Counted from the stretch's first letter, positions 42,731 to 53,075 are shown. The stretch is 64,000 nt of DNA from Nodularia sp. NIES-3585 (GCF_002218065.1 NZ_BDUB01000002.1:92948-156947); one strand, 5' to 3'. Notes: a model not told the origin generated them from the letters alone. Translations and numbers: made by a program.

Positions 42731-44000
42731 CTTCTAATCTAGAACCAGATAGTTGAGAACCATCAAATTCTAAAACAGCTTCGCGCTTCATAGGCTGGGT
42801 AATCCCTAGGCCTCCACGCGCAGGCAAGATGAGTCCCACCTCGCTAATTGCCCGATTTAAAATATTAACTGCGGCATTCTCATCTCTATCCATCAATAAT
42901 CCGCATTTCGGACAATGATGCAAACGAACAGAAAGAGTTTTCGGGACTTTATGACCGCAACCGGAACAATTCTGGCTAGTAGAATGAGGGTTAACTTTTA
43001 CTACTCGGACACCGCGTTTGACCGCCACTGCTTCCAAGATGTTGATAAATGCCCCCCATGCGGCATCCAGAATTGATTTACTCAATTTTGTTCTAGCAAG
43101 ACCTTTAATATTCAGGTCTTCTGCTGCGATTAAATCAAAATTTTTGACTAATTTGTGTGCTGTTTTGTAGTGAAAATCTTTCCTTTGGCGCTCAATCTTT
43201 TGATGAATCCGGGCTATGTGTTTTTTCTTTTTAGCTTGTCGCCGAGAGCCTTTTTGTTGACGAGCTAGTTGACGTTGTTGTCGTGCTAGATGATGTTGAG
43301 CGCGACGATAAATCTGTGGAATAGTTACTTTATCACTATCTGATGTTGTCAAAAATTCTTTCAATCCAACATCAATCCCTACAGCAGATTTCACCTCATC
43401 AAGTGGTAATAATTGCGGCACAGAATTATCTTGCATAGAAATGCAGCAGTACCATCCATCAGCTTTGCAAACAATCGTACAAGTTTTGAGTACAAAGCCC
43501 TGTGGTAGTGGTCGGTGCAGTCGGACTGGCATCTCACCAATTTTACTCAGTTTCAATCTGCCATTTTTGAGGTTAGCACCTGCCTTTGGGCAGTTCACTC
43601 GTGGATAAACAAAAGACCTTAATTCCCCAGCCTTTTTAAATCTAGGACGACCACCGCGTTTTCCCGATGCGTCAGGAATTAACCAGCGTTCCCACGCTTG
43701 ATTTAAACGCTGCAAATTGATTTGCTGTGATTCTGCCCAGATATTTTTGTAATCGGGAAATAGTATTTTCGTTTGTTTTAAATCCGCTTGCTGAGTATAG
43801 TAATTAACTCGGTCTGGGATTTTTCCAATTGGTTCACTGACTATTGAACATCGGTCAATTTGACAACGACTCCTGTTGAGTGCATCTAACCTCTGCCCCA
43901 ATGCGTAATTCCAATGACGGCGTAATAGCTCTAATGTATTTGACATCAAAGCTATTTGCTCGGCATTGGGTAAAAGTCGGTAGCAGTAAGTTAAAATCAT
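42708..44000 (-). CDS. tnpB: TnpB RNA-guided endonuclease
   Basis: 430 residues. The N-terminal helical/WED part begins MILTYCYRLLPN and a basic insert lies near 235-280. RuvC residues are Asp210 (VGIDVGLKEF), Glu294 (IAAEDLNIKGL) and the DRDENAA Asp near 371-373. A zinc ribbon is formed by Cys345/348 and Cys363/366. TnpB is guided by RNA from its own 3' end and cuts donor sites, favouring IS retention. All key residues are kept, so activity is plausible. Its 3' end overlaps the oxygenase stop by 17 bases. Confidence 0.94.
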   Translation of the reverse strand: MILTYCYRLLPNAEQIALMSNTLELLRRHWNYALGQRLDALNRSRCQIDRCSIVSEPIGKIPDRVNYYTQQADLKQTKILFPDYKNIWAESQQINLQRLNQAWERWLIPDASGKRGGRPRFKKAGELRSFVYPRVNCPKAGANLKNGRLKLSKIGEMPVRLHRPLPQGFVLKTCTIVCKADGWYCCISMQDNSVPQLLPLDEVKSAVGIDVGLKEFLTTSDSDKVTIPQIYRRAQHHLARQQRQLARQQKGSRRQAKKKKHIARIHQKIERQRKDFHYKTAHKLVKNFDLIAAEDLNIKGLARTKLSKSILDAAWGAFINILEAVAVKRGVRVVKVNPHSTSQNCSGCGHKVPKTLSVRLHHCPKCGLLMDRDENAAVNILNRAISEVGLILPARGGLGITQPMKREAVLEFDGSQLSGSRLEAPVIPQG

Positions 44001-44029
44001 AATACCAGTATATCATTTATTGCTTATCG

Positions 44030-44443
44030 ATGGAAGAGTTATATGATAAAGGTTTTCGCTCAGTTTACTCTCTTACTGCTCATATAGTCTTTGTGACTAA
44101 ATACAGGAGAATGGTGATTAATGAGGCTATGCTTTCTAGGCTGGCAGAAATATTTAAAGATACCTGTACTAAATGGGAATGTACATTAGTAGAATTTAAC
44201 GGTGAAGTTGATCATGTACATTTACTCATTCGTTACCATCCACAAATTGAACTCAGCAAATTTATTGCTAACCTCAAAACTGTTTCTAGTCGATTAATTC
44301 GTAAAGAGTTTGAACCTATCTTGAGCCAAGTGTATACAAAACCTGTGCTGTGGACAGGTTCTTACTTTGTTGCTAGTTGTGGTGGGGTCACAGTTGAGCA
44401 GTTAAAAGAATATGTGCAGCAACAACAATCACCTCAGAAATAA
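44030..44443 (+). CDS. tnpA: IS200/IS605 Y1 transposase TnpA
   Basis: 137-residue HUH single-strand transposase: VYSLTAHIVFVTKYRR, HUH motif His62-Val-His64 in DHVHLLI, and nucleophile Tyr128 in LKEYVQQQQ. Length is typical. Divergent from tnpB with about 29 bp between starts, where both promoters must lie. Complete and probably active. Confidence 0.94.
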   Translation: MEELYDKGFRSVYSLTAHIVFVTKYRRMVINEAMLSRLAEIFKDTCTKWECTLVEFNGEVDHVHLLIRYHPQIELSKFIANLKTVSSRLIRKEFEPILSQVYTKPVLWTGSYFVASCGGVTVEQLKEYVQQQQSPQK

Positions 44444-44474
44444 GGATTCGCTTTGCTCAGTCAGAGAATGTTTG

Positions 44475-44524
44475 CCTCAATTCCCCACCCATCAACCTTT
44501 GGTATGATGGGCGACCCCTTGAGG
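44475..44524. repeat. Left-end subterminal hairpin of the IS605-type element
   Basis: CCTCAA (44475-44480) pairs with TTGAGG (44519-44524), and inside them CCCATCA (44488-44494) pairs with TGATGGG (44505-44511). Such imperfect hairpins are the TnpA recognition sites at IS200/IS605 ends. Confidence 0.7.
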
Positions 44525-44588
44525 CTTTTGTTTGGAGGATGTGAAAGTTGAGCAGTTGAGTTTACTTTAACTGCTGTCTTTAATGGCT

Positions 44589-45170
44589 TTACAAATTTTG
44601 CCTTTCCCACGCTTCTAAAGTTTGGCATTTACTCGCGTTCAAGTCTACTTTCCTAATATTCTCCACTCCTAGTCTTCGCTCTTCAGCAGTAACACCAACC
44701 TGATAACTCACCCACAGTTGTTTTTCGATATCCGAAAGTTTTCTAACTTGGAAATCGGTGGTTTTGGGAACGTTGTTATTCTTTACAAGAAAACTTCTCA
44801 CTTTAAAAAATTGTTCCTCTTGCGGATTTCCATTCGACAAGCATCCTCTGGATTTCACAAAAACGTGGGCTGATGTTAAGGTTTTCACAAAAGAGATTTT
44901 TTCTTTAATTTGAATATCTGTGGCTGGACCCCACAGGTACATCGGTTCACTGAATCCTGTTGTTGGTGGTTCTTTCGTTTCGTCGCACCCCTGATTCACC
45001 TTCTTGTGCAAATTCAGTGATTCAATTCCACAAACCTTCCAATCTATCCTGTATAGGTCAGGAGTATTTTTGAGTAGTTCTTCCATTTTTGATGCCTCCG
45101 ATGGTTGGCAGGCACTTATTAGTAAAGCTATAGCCACTCCGATTCTTAGATGCTTTCTAGGATGCCACAT
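44589..45170 (-). CDS. Putative lipoprotein (193 aa)
   Basis: Basic N-terminus, hydrophobic core and a lipobox-like LISAC (residues 17-21) predict lipid attachment at Cys21. The mature part has four further Cys (WKVCGIES, NQGCDETKE, RGCLSNG, SKCQTLE), suggesting two disulfides. No family recognised. It stands alone between the IS605-type element and the secretion cluster, convergent with tnpA. Confidence 0.7.
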   Translation of the reverse strand: MWHPRKHLRIGVAIALLISACQPSEASKMEELLKNTPDLYRIDWKVCGIESLNLHKKVNQGCDETKEPPTTGFSEPMYLWGPATDIQIKEKISFVKTLTSAHVFVKSRGCLSNGNPQEEQFFKVRSFLVKNNNVPKTTDFQVRKLSDIEKQLWVSYQVGVTAEERRLGVENIRKVDLNASKCQTLEAWERQNL

Positions 45171-45501
45171 TATATTTTACAGAAATAAAATATCTCATCT
45201 AAAACCATTGTACTGCAAAGAAAAATACAACCCGTTTTCTTGCCATGTTCTTCTGTTGTTTGAGTCCACTGACACCAAAGGAATACCCCAATCAATACGA
45301 GCCGTTTAATGATTTCCCTGTGTCCGGCGCATACCGAAACCAACAGCAGCCAGATAGTTAGGCTCAGGATTTTCTTTGCCCGAATGTGATCTTAAACTTA
45401 ACTTCAAAGCTAAAATCGGGATTTTCACTTGCCGAACTTACTTATTTTTGTTATAACTTTTACTTAAAATAAAAATTACTTATATTTTGGATAAAGTATT
45501 T
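45171..45501. other. Intergenic region of about 330 bp
   Basis: AT-rich upstream region of the TpsA gene and of the divergent lipoprotein gene. Nothing else recognised. Confidence 0.5.
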
Positions 45502-47988
45502 ATGAAAAATAAATATGCTTTTCTAAAACTTACCTTATTGTCATCGATTAGTTTTTTTTCAATTATTTATTCTTCTCAAGCTCAAACTACGGCAGATATG
45601 ACTTTACCAAACAATACAAATATTAAATCTGAAGGAAATATTAAAATTATTGAAGGCGGGACTAGATCAGGTGGAAATTTATTTCACAGTATGCAGCATT
45701 TTTCAGTTCCCACTGGAATGACAACCTACTTTAATAATCCTTTAGATATTCAAAATATTTTCGCCCGTGTAACTGGCGGATCAATTTCTAATATCGATGG
45801 TTTAATTAAAAGCAATGGTACAGCTAATTTGTTTTTACTTAATCCAAATGGGATTATCTTTGGTCAAAATGCACGTTTAGACATTGGTGGTTCTTTTTTC
45901 GCCACTACAGCCGATGCTATTGAGTTTGCTGATGATTCTATTTTTAGTGCTACTGAGCCTCAAGCGCCGCTACTCACAATTGATATTCCGATTGGATTAA
46001 GATTTGAAGCTAATCCTGGTGATATTCAAGTTTTGGGAACTGGAGAGGGATTAACATCTCCAAGCGTAGGAGCTTCACCAATTACTCGAAATAGCAACAC
46101 AACTGGTTTATCTTTAAAGCCAGGGAATACCTTAGTTTTAGTAGGAGGTAATGTAAATTTACAAGGTAGTTCTCTCACAGTAGAGGGAGGAAGAATTGAA
46201 ATTGGTAGTGTTGGTTCTGGTTTAGTTCTTTTCAATCCACTCTTTGAAGAGTGGACTTTGACTTACGAAGCGGCATCTTCTTTTAGAGACATTCAACTAT
46301 CAGAGCGGGCTTTAGTTGACACTAGTGGAGACAGTGGAGGTTCTATAGTGATGCAAGGTAACAATATTTATTTAACAGATGGTTCATCTGTTTTAATTCA
46401 AAACCAACATCTACCTTCTGGCAGCATAAGTATCAAAGCTTCAGAGTCTTTGCAATTGAGTGGCGGATCTCCAAATGATGGAAGATTCATCACTTTATTG
46501 CGGACTGAATCTCTAGGAACTGAGAATGGCGCGAATGTAAATATCTCTACTAAAAATTTAATTCTTGAAGAAGGAGCAAATTTAGGAACTAGAAATTATA
46601 GTGTTGCTAATGGAGGAAATGTAAATATAGATGCTTCTAAGTTTCTTAAATTATCTGGGTTTTCATCCTTCAATCGTTTTTTCACTAGCAGCATTGTTAC
46701 TAGCACTTTAAATTCTGGTAATGCAGGTGATATCAAAATTTTAACAGGAAGTATTCTTGCTCAGGACGGAGGTTTAATATCATCCTTAACTCGTGCAGAC
46801 GGAAATGGTGGTTTAGTAATTATTGATGCAGTGCATTCCATAAATCTCAGTAACTCTACTGAATTAATTAGTTTAGGACAAGAATTTATAAACTATATAC
46901 CTAGCTATATTGCTTCTCAAACTTTTAATGCAGGGAATGCTGGAAGCTTAATAATTAACACATCAAACTTAATAGTGGGAAATAAAGCAACCGTAAACAC
47001 TTCTAGTACAGGATCTGGATCTGCTGGAAGTCTTGCAATTAAAGCTACTGACTTAGAAGTGAGCGGCATTATCAGTTCGGCTGTTGTTATAGCAGATAAT
47101 AATACTCAGCAAGGTCTTGGCTCTCCCATAAACGCCACAGGCAATGAAGGAGAATTGACTATTGATGCTGACCGCTTGAGAATAACAGGTGGTTTAATTA
47201 GTGCTAGGAATTTGGGAACAGAAAATGGCGGAACAATCAGAATAAATGCTGACTCTATCTCTTTAGAACAACAAGGTTCCATCGCGGCATCTACTTCCTC
47301 TGGTGAAGGCGGAAATCTTTTATTAGAATCACACAACTTGCAGCTACGTAATAGTACTATCACTGCCACCGCAGCTAGTAACGGTAGTGGTGGCAATATT
47401 ATCATTAATACAGATACGTTTGTCGCCTTAGAACGTAGTGAAATAACAGCCAATGCCTTCAAAGGCATTGGCGGCAACATTCAAATCAATACCCAAGGCT
47501 TTTTCTTATCACCTGATAGTAAAGTTACAGCAAGTTCGGAGCGAGGAGTCGATGGCACAGTTCAAATTAATGCTCCGCAAATCGATTTTACCAAGGCAAC
47601 CATAGTGCCACCAGCAGTTGATATTCCCTCAGTGATAAATGTTTGTGCAGCACAGTCACAGGGAGAATCTGGTGAGTTAGTAATATTATCTAAAACTATT
47701 CCTCAAACTTCTAATAATTTCCTGAGTAGTCTTTCTGGATGGGAAGATAACCAGGATGCTACCGCTACAACTGAACAAGCTGAAGATTTAACTGTGGATA
47801 AAACCGAACAAAAGTTTGTAGAAGCACAAGGCTGGAAAACTAATGACGACGGGACAATCAGTTTTACAACTATGGCAAACGATGTAGTTCCTTATAGTTC
47901 GTTGAATGAACCTTCTTGTGTAAACTCTCAACAATTTCAACAAAATGAAGAAGAAATTGATTTAGACAATAAAAATACCCTTCAGTAA
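45502..47988 (+). CDS. Two-partner secretion exoprotein TpsA (filamentous haemagglutinin-like)
   Basis: 828 residues from ATG 45502, preferred over a TTG five codons earlier. Signal peptide (about 1-28, ending SSQAQT), then the TPS/FHA secretion domain with NLFHSMQHFSVPTGM, ARVTGGSISNIDG and the NPNGIIFG motif near residue 110. The rest is a right-handed beta-helix of Gly/Asn/Ser-rich repeats such as GSGGNIIINTDTF and GGNIQINTQGF. Secreted through the TpsB pore encoded next. Cyanobacterial members are abundant, with adhesion or surface roles mostly unproven. Confidence 0.92.
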   Translation: MKNKYAFLKLTLLSSISFFSIIYSSQAQTTADMTLPNNTNIKSEGNIKIIEGGTRSGGNLFHSMQHFSVPTGMTTYFNNPLDIQNIFARVTGGSISNIDGLIKSNGTANLFLLNPNGIIFGQNARLDIGGSFFATTADAIEFADDSIFSATEPQAPLLTIDIPIGLRFEANPGDIQVLGTGEGLTSPSVGASPITRNSNTTGLSLKPGNTLVLVGGNVNLQGSSLTVEGGRIEIGSVGSGLVLFNPLFEEWTLTYEAASSFRDIQLSERALVDTSGDSGGSIVMQGNNIYLTDGSSVLIQNQHLPSGSISIKASESLQLSGGSPNDGRFITLLRTESLGTENGANVNISTKNLILEEGANLGTRNYSVANGGNVNIDASKFLKLSGFSSFNRFFTSSIVTSTLNSGNAGDIKILTGSILAQDGGLISSLTRADGNGGLVIIDAVHSINLSNSTELISLGQEFINYIPSYIASQTFNAGNAGSLIINTSNLIVGNKATVNTSSTGSGSAGSLAIKATDLEVSGIISSAVVIADNNTQQGLGSPINATGNEGELTIDADRLRITGGLISARNLGTENGGTIRINADSISLEQQGSIAASTSSGEGGNLLLESHNLQLRNSTITATAASNGSGGNIIINTDTFVALERSEITANAFKGIGGNIQINTQGFFLSPDSKVTASSERGVDGTVQINAPQIDFTKATIVPPAVDIPSVINVCAAQSQGESGELVILSKTIPQTSNNFLSSLSGWEDNQDATATTEQAEDLTVDKTEQKFVEAQGWKTNDDGTISFTTMANDVVPYSSLNEPSCVNSQQFQQNEEEIDLDNKNTLQ

Positions 47989-47993
47989 TAACA

Positions 47994-49718
47994 ATGTCCC
48001 AAATCCAGTGCAGCTTGCTTGGCTCTCTTATTTTTTTAGCAAATACGATTCTAATGATTGAGCCACTACTAGCACAAACAATAATTCAAGACAAAATCCC
48101 CACCGTACCTCAACAACCATCTGTTCCATCTCCTTTACCCTCAGAGGAGGAATTAAAACTAGAATCTCCAATTCCACCAGCTTTTTCTCCTGAATTTCCT
48201 GAAGAAAATATACAAACCATCAAGGTTAAACGTTTCGCTTTTCAAGGAAACACAGTATTTTCTGATCACAAGCTAGAAAAATTACTTGCATCTTTTATAG
48301 GAAAAGAAATTACTTTTTCTGAACTCCTTCAAGCTCGTGCAGCAATTACAAAACTTTATGTAGACCAGGGATACATTAGTTCTGGGGCATATCTGCCTAT
48401 CACAGAAAATCAAACAATTGACCCCACAACCGCCACAATCACCATTGCAATTGTTGAAGGCAGGCTTGGTGAAATTCAATTTGTAGGCAGTTCCCGATTA
48501 GAAAATTACGTTCGTTCTCGCTTACCCAGCACCGTTGAGGTGCTGAATAGCGATCGCTTACTTGAAGATTTGCAACTATTACAACAAGATCCCTTAATTG
48601 AATCGATTACAGCCCAACTAACAGAAGGAACTCAACTGGAACGACCTACCTTGAAAGTCGCAGTTAAAGAACGTGAACCATTCAAGGTGGAAGCTATTTT
48701 GGATAATTCCCGCTCTCCAGCCGTGGGCAGTTTTCAACGCCGAGTTGAATTAACCCATGCTAATTTGCTGGGCTTAGGCGATCGCTTTAGTGTTGGCTAC
48801 AGAAATACAGAGGGCAGCAACACGATAACCACCAGCTACACTGTGCCGATCAATCCACAAAACGGCACTCTGCAATTCTTTTACGCCAACACCTCATCCA
48901 CTATTATTGAACGCCCCTTCACTAACTTGGATATTCTTTCTGATGCTCGTGCTTACGAAGTGACTTTCCGCCAGCCACTGCTACAACGAGCTACGGCTAA
49001 TTCCAACCAAGAATTTGCACTAACTTTAACTGCTTCGAGGCTAGAAAGTGAATCGTCCTTGCTCAACACTCCTTTCCCGTTGAGTATTGGGGCTGATGCT
49101 ACCGGACGGACAAGAATTTCTGCCGTGAGGTTTTCCCAAGAATGGATAGACCGTAGCCGTCAACAAGTGTTATATGTTCGTTCACAATTTAGCTTGGGTA
49201 TTGATGCTTTTAATGCAACTATTAATGATTCTGACCCTGATAGTCGCTTTTTTGCTTGGAGGGGACAAGCTACTTGGGTGAGGCGGTTATCAACGAACAC
49301 TCTGCAAGTCAGGGCAGATATGCAATTGGCTGACAGACCGCTTCTTCCCTTAGAACAAATTGGACTAGGAGGCGCAAATTCTGTGCGTGGTTATCGCCAG
49401 GATACGTTTTTGACTGATCACAGACTTCTACTATCAGCCGAATTCTACATTCCTGTGTGGCAAGAAGAAACCGGGATTTTACAACTTATTCCCTTTCTTG
49501 ATCTAGGTACCGCCTGGAATCATAGTAATGGCACAAATAATACATCAGTCGCCACAGGTACTCTGGGGTCTTTTGGACTTGGCTTGCAGTACCAGTTGGG
49601 CGATCGCCTCAATGCCCGTCTTGATTTGGGAATTCCATTATTTTCTTCTAATACAAATTCAGACGCAAAAACATGGCAAGAAAATGGTATCTATTTTTCT
49701 CTCGGCTATCAACTTTAA
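47994..49718 (+). CDS. Two-partner secretion outer-membrane transporter TpsB (ShlB/FhaC family)
   Basis: 574 residues with an N-terminal signal region and a Pro/Glu-rich spacer, then POTRA domains (IKVKRFAFQGNTVFSD through VEGRLGEIQF) and a 16-strand-type barrel. The barrel includes GGANSVRGYRQDTFL (conserved VRGY motif of the L6 loop) and a terminal aromatic strand ending FSLGYQL. It exports the TpsA protein encoded 5 bases upstream. The 3' end overlaps the CHAT gene by 46 bp in another frame. Confidence 0.93.
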   Translation: MSQIQCSLLGSLIFLANTILMIEPLLAQTIIQDKIPTVPQQPSVPSPLPSEEELKLESPIPPAFSPEFPEENIQTIKVKRFAFQGNTVFSDHKLEKLLASFIGKEITFSELLQARAAITKLYVDQGYISSGAYLPITENQTIDPTTATITIAIVEGRLGEIQFVGSSRLENYVRSRLPSTVEVLNSDRLLEDLQLLQQDPLIESITAQLTEGTQLERPTLKVAVKEREPFKVEAILDNSRSPAVGSFQRRVELTHANLLGLGDRFSVGYRNTEGSNTITTSYTVPINPQNGTLQFFYANTSSTIIERPFTNLDILSDARAYEVTFRQPLLQRATANSNQEFALTLTASRLESESSLLNTPFPLSIGADATGRTRISAVRFSQEWIDRSRQQVLYVRSQFSLGIDAFNATINDSDPDSRFFAWRGQATWVRRLSTNTLQVRADMQLADRPLLPLEQIGLGGANSVRGYRQDTFLTDHRLLLSAEFYIPVWQEETGILQLIPFLDLGTAWNHSNGTNNTSVATGTLGSFGLGLQYQLGDRLNARLDLGIPLFSSNTNSDAKTWQENGIYFSLGYQL

Positions 49719-52090
49719 AGTATTTATTTTTTGGCATATTTCTATCATTGCTGATAATTTTTTATCCAGTTCAAACGATTGCGGCTCCCACGCCAGGACA
49801 ATTGAACCAAAGGGGATTTACTCAACTACATCAAGGACTTACATCAGCAGCATTACAGACTTGGGAATCAGCTTATCGTGCTTACAAAAAACTAAATGAT
49901 ACCGAAGGGATGACAGGCAGCCTAATTAATCAGAGTTTGGCATTACAAGCTAATGCTTCATATCCTCGTGCTTGCCAAACTTTAATTCAGGCTTTGGAGA
50001 TGGAAAATTGGGTTTGTCAACCAATTCATTTGCAACGTTTTCCCCGGACGGAATATCAAGAACGTTTAAATCAAGCTTTACAAAACCAACCCTTACAAAA
50101 AGTCCAAGTTGTGGGACTTCGGAATCTTGGGGATGTACTGCGGCAACTAGGAAAAGTAGACGCATCTTCTATTGTTTTACACAAGGCTTGGGAAATAGCA
50201 CAAAATCTTGGCTTGGAAAACCCTGACTTATTACTGAGTTTAGCTAATACGGAACGCTCATTTTATGAACAGGCTAAAAGTAAATATAAATTGACAGATG
50301 AACCTCTAGCTAAACAAAAAGCACTAAATACAGCCCAAGCTAAACTTCTTACATCTTTGGAGCTTTATCAAAAAATAAATAGTATTCCAGCGCAGTTAAA
50401 TCAATTACACTTATTATTAAAATCTGGTAATACAAATACACATCTAATTCATTCCTTAATTCAAGAGTTATTAGCCAAAGAAAAAGAAAATAAATTTTCA
50501 GAATTGCCAGCAATAGAATCTATTTATGCTCGGCTTCACCTAGCCCAATGCTTAATCGAAATTAATAATAAATTGCCAACAGCGCTGACACTAAGTCAAA
50601 AAGCTTTATCTCAAGCTGAGAAATTAGACAATCAACGAGCAGAATCCCTTGCTTTAGGAACTCTTGCTAATATCTACAGTCATTTGGGTCAAGAACCTCA
50701 ATCAATAAAACATCTACAACAAGCTATGGGACTGGCTCAATCAGTACAAGCTTGGGATATTGCTTATCAATGGCAATGGCAATTAGGGCAATTTTATAAA
50801 AAAACTAATAATATCCAGAGCGCGATAAAAGTATACGCTGCTGCTGTTTACAGTTTAGACCAAGTTCGCGGAAGTATCTTATCCATCAACCCAGAAATTC
50901 AATTTGCCTTTAACGACAAAGTTGAACCCGTATATCAAGAATACATGGAGTTACTGTTGTCTCAAAAAAAACCAAATTTTAGACAAGTCATCAAAATACA
51001 CGAACAGCTAAAGTTAGCTGAATTAGAGAATTTTTTGCAGTGTGGTAAAATTCCTAGCTTTTCTTTATTAGATGCTCAAAATTATGTCAAATTACCACCT
51101 ACTATTTATTTAATTAAACTCTCAAATAAAACAGAAGTAATTCTTCAAACTTCGCAAGGTAAATTTTATAATCATAATTTAGATACAGAACTAATAGATT
51201 ACCCAATTAAGGAGTTAATTAACTTGGTTCAAAATCAAAATTTTAATTATTTTGCAGAAACTGATTTTATCCTCTATGCTCAAGAAATTTATTATTTATT
51301 ACTTTCACCGATCAAAGAACATTTACCAAAAACAGGGAATTTATTATTTGTTTTAGATACTTATTTTCAAAATTTACCCTTTTCTTTGCTACATGATGGT
51401 AATAATTACTTAATCCATTCTTATATTATTTCAGTAGCTTCAAGTTTTCAATTGTCTCAACAACAGGTTTTAAAGCCAGGAAATTTAAAAGCATTAATAG
51501 CCGCAATTTCTGAAGAAAGTCCGAGTTTTTATGGCAACTTCAATCCTCTACCAGAAGTTAAGACAGAAATAGAAAATATCAGAAAAAATGCAGTCTACAC
51601 TTCAGAATTACTCAACAATCAATTTACGAGCGATCGCTTTCGTCAAAAAATCAGACAACCTCTACCAATATTGCATATCAGTACCCATGCTCAATTTAGT
51701 TCCGACCCTGAGCAGACTTTCATCTTGGCGTGGGATCGTCCCATGAATCTCTTGGATTTGAATACTTTATTTAAACAACGCCAAAACAGTCAATCATCAA
51801 TTGATTTACTGGTTTTAAGTGCCTGTCAGACAGCCAAAGGCGATAGGCGTTCCGCTTTGGGAATCGCAGGTTTGGCTACTCAATCAGGCGCACGTAGTAC
51901 CATCGCCTCTCTGTGGCTTGTTAATTCTGAATCTACTGCCCTGCTAATGAGTAAATTTTATCAGGGATTAAGAAATGGCCTCCCTAAAGCAGAAGCACTC
52001 AGGCAAGCTCAATTAGATTTGCGTTCCCATGCTCAATATAGTCATCCTTATTATTGGGCAGCATTTGTCTTGGTTGGTACTTGGGATTGA
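49673..52090 (+). CDS. TPR-CHAT protease-like exported protein
   Basis: 805 residues. A hydrophobic N-terminal segment (about 15-37) acts as signal or anchor. TPR-like helices occupy about 40-430, and the C-terminal CHAT domain (about 530-805) has catalytic His672 (HISTHAQF) and Cys718 (LSACQTAKGD). CHAT is a caspase-like fold (clan CD). In cyanobacteria, TPR-CHAT genes commonly follow TpsA/TpsB genes and may process the secreted protein; this is inference. The ATG lies 46 bp inside the transporter gene, so translation is probably coupled. Confidence 0.9.
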   Translation: MARKWYLFFSRLSTLKYLFFGIFLSLLIIFYPVQTIAAPTPGQLNQRGFTQLHQGLTSAALQTWESAYRAYKKLNDTEGMTGSLINQSLALQANASYPRACQTLIQALEMENWVCQPIHLQRFPRTEYQERLNQALQNQPLQKVQVVGLRNLGDVLRQLGKVDASSIVLHKAWEIAQNLGLENPDLLLSLANTERSFYEQAKSKYKLTDEPLAKQKALNTAQAKLLTSLELYQKINSIPAQLNQLHLLLKSGNTNTHLIHSLIQELLAKEKENKFSELPAIESIYARLHLAQCLIEINNKLPTALTLSQKALSQAEKLDNQRAESLALGTLANIYSHLGQEPQSIKHLQQAMGLAQSVQAWDIAYQWQWQLGQFYKKTNNIQSAIKVYAAAVYSLDQVRGSILSINPEIQFAFNDKVEPVYQEYMELLLSQKKPNFRQVIKIHEQLKLAELENFLQCGKIPSFSLLDAQNYVKLPPTIYLIKLSNKTEVILQTSQGKFYNHNLDTELIDYPIKELINLVQNQNFNYFAETDFILYAQEIYYLLLSPIKEHLPKTGNLLFVLDTYFQNLPFSLLHDGNNYLIHSYIISVASSFQLSQQQVLKPGNLKALIAAISEESPSFYGNFNPLPEVKTEIENIRKNAVYTSELLNNQFTSDRFRQKIRQPLPILHISTHAQFSSDPEQTFILAWDRPMNLLDLNTLFKQRQNSQSSIDLLVLSACQTAKGDRRSALGIAGLATQSGARSTIASLWLVNSESTALLMSKFYQGLRNGLPKAEALRQAQLDLRSHAQYSHPYYWAAFVLVGTWD

Positions 52091-53055
52091 TCCAATAGGT
52101 TGACTCCAACTTGGACTTTAGCTAGTTCATGTGTATTATTTTTCTTTTGAGCCAAATTTTTTGCTTGTGCGTATGCTTTTCTGGCAGCAGCCCTTGAGTT
52201 TGTTTCTAATAATCCCGTATCCAAATAGCGATCGCCTAGCTTTCGATAAATACTAGGATTTGTACTACCATTGTCCACTCGTGCTTCTAATACCCCAATC
52301 GCCTCTGTGAGCAAGTTTTTGGACATATATACCGCATCTAAGTCAATAGCTAGTTCATCGGCGGATAAATTCAGAGCTTGGATTTGCTCAACTACGCTTT
52401 TTATTTCTTGTGCTTCTTCTTCGGACAGTACAATAGCCACTGAGGAACTAGCACTAACAGGTTCATCTCCTTCGTTAGCAATCACATTAATCTTGTAAAT
52501 ACGCCCCCATTCCATAGCTGACTCAGATGATGGGTACTCTAAGTAGGTACTTTGAACTATCCTTGACCAGTTGACTCCAGATCCTTGTACCTGCACTATA
52601 TAACTTGTCGCTCCTGGCACATCTAGCCAAGATAGTTTAGGGCGAGGATTGATAATTCTGCCCACATAAGGAGCAATCAGCGTCGGATTTCGTTTTTCTT
52701 CTGGCGCTCTTGTATCGTTACAATTACCTTGAGAGTTAAGAATACATATCTTGCGTGGTTGGGCTGCTGATTCTAAGCATACTTGAGACGCACGATTATT
52801 TTGCGTAACTTCTACAATCTTCCGGTTGTAGCATATAACTTTAACCATAGACCCTTTTACTGGTTTAATCATATCCTGTGGACAAATTTGACTTCCTGCC
52901 ACTAAGCGAAAATCACTACCATTAATCACTCTTCCCACAGGATCGCTACACATACCCTTTGCTAATCTTGGCGGTTGTCCAGATACAATACTAGAGCTTG
53001 AGACAAGCAACAATAGACTAATTGATGTATTGGTTATGACTTTAGTGATGAACAT
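52051..53055 (-). CDS. Secreted protein with Fn3-like and TPR-like regions (334 aa)
   Basis: Signal peptide (SLLLLVSSSSIVSG, about 12-26). The mature part has a DUF-like Cys-containing region (MCSDPVGRVINGSDF, VKVICYNRKIVEV), a beta-sandwich resembling Fn3 (PRPKLSWLDVPGATSYIVQVQG) and C-terminal helices with TPR character. Its 3' end overlaps the CHAT gene by 40 bp tail to tail. It follows the kinase gene by about 20 bp and so is probably cotranscribed with it. Confidence 0.78.
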   Translation of the reverse strand: MFITKVITNTSISLLLLVSSSSIVSGQPPRLAKGMCSDPVGRVINGSDFRLVAGSQICPQDMIKPVKGSMVKVICYNRKIVEVTQNNRASQVCLESAAQPRKICILNSQGNCNDTRAPEEKRNPTLIAPYVGRIINPRPKLSWLDVPGATSYIVQVQGSGVNWSRIVQSTYLEYPSSESAMEWGRIYKINVIANEGDEPVSASSSVAIVLSEEEAQEIKSVVEQIQALNLSADELAIDLDAVYMSKNLLTEAIGVLEARVDNGSTNPSIYRKLGDRYLDTGLLETNSRAAARKAYAQAKNLAQKKNNTHELAKVQVGVNLLDQSQVPTKTNAAQ

Positions 53056-53075
53056 TTTTTATATTTTTTAAGCAT

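Larger units (their letters stand above)
42702..44540 (-). mobile_element. IS605-type element with divergent tnpA and tnpB
   Basis: tnpB on the - strand and tnpA on the + strand are separated by 29 bp, the IS605 arrangement. Subterminal hairpins mark the ends: 42702-42730 beside tnpB (right end) and 44475-44524 beside tnpA (left end). Exact cleavage points cannot be set by eye because the family makes no target duplication; limits are approximate within about 15 bp. Candidate left-end target on the - strand is TTTCAC around 44541-44547. Confidence 0.82.
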
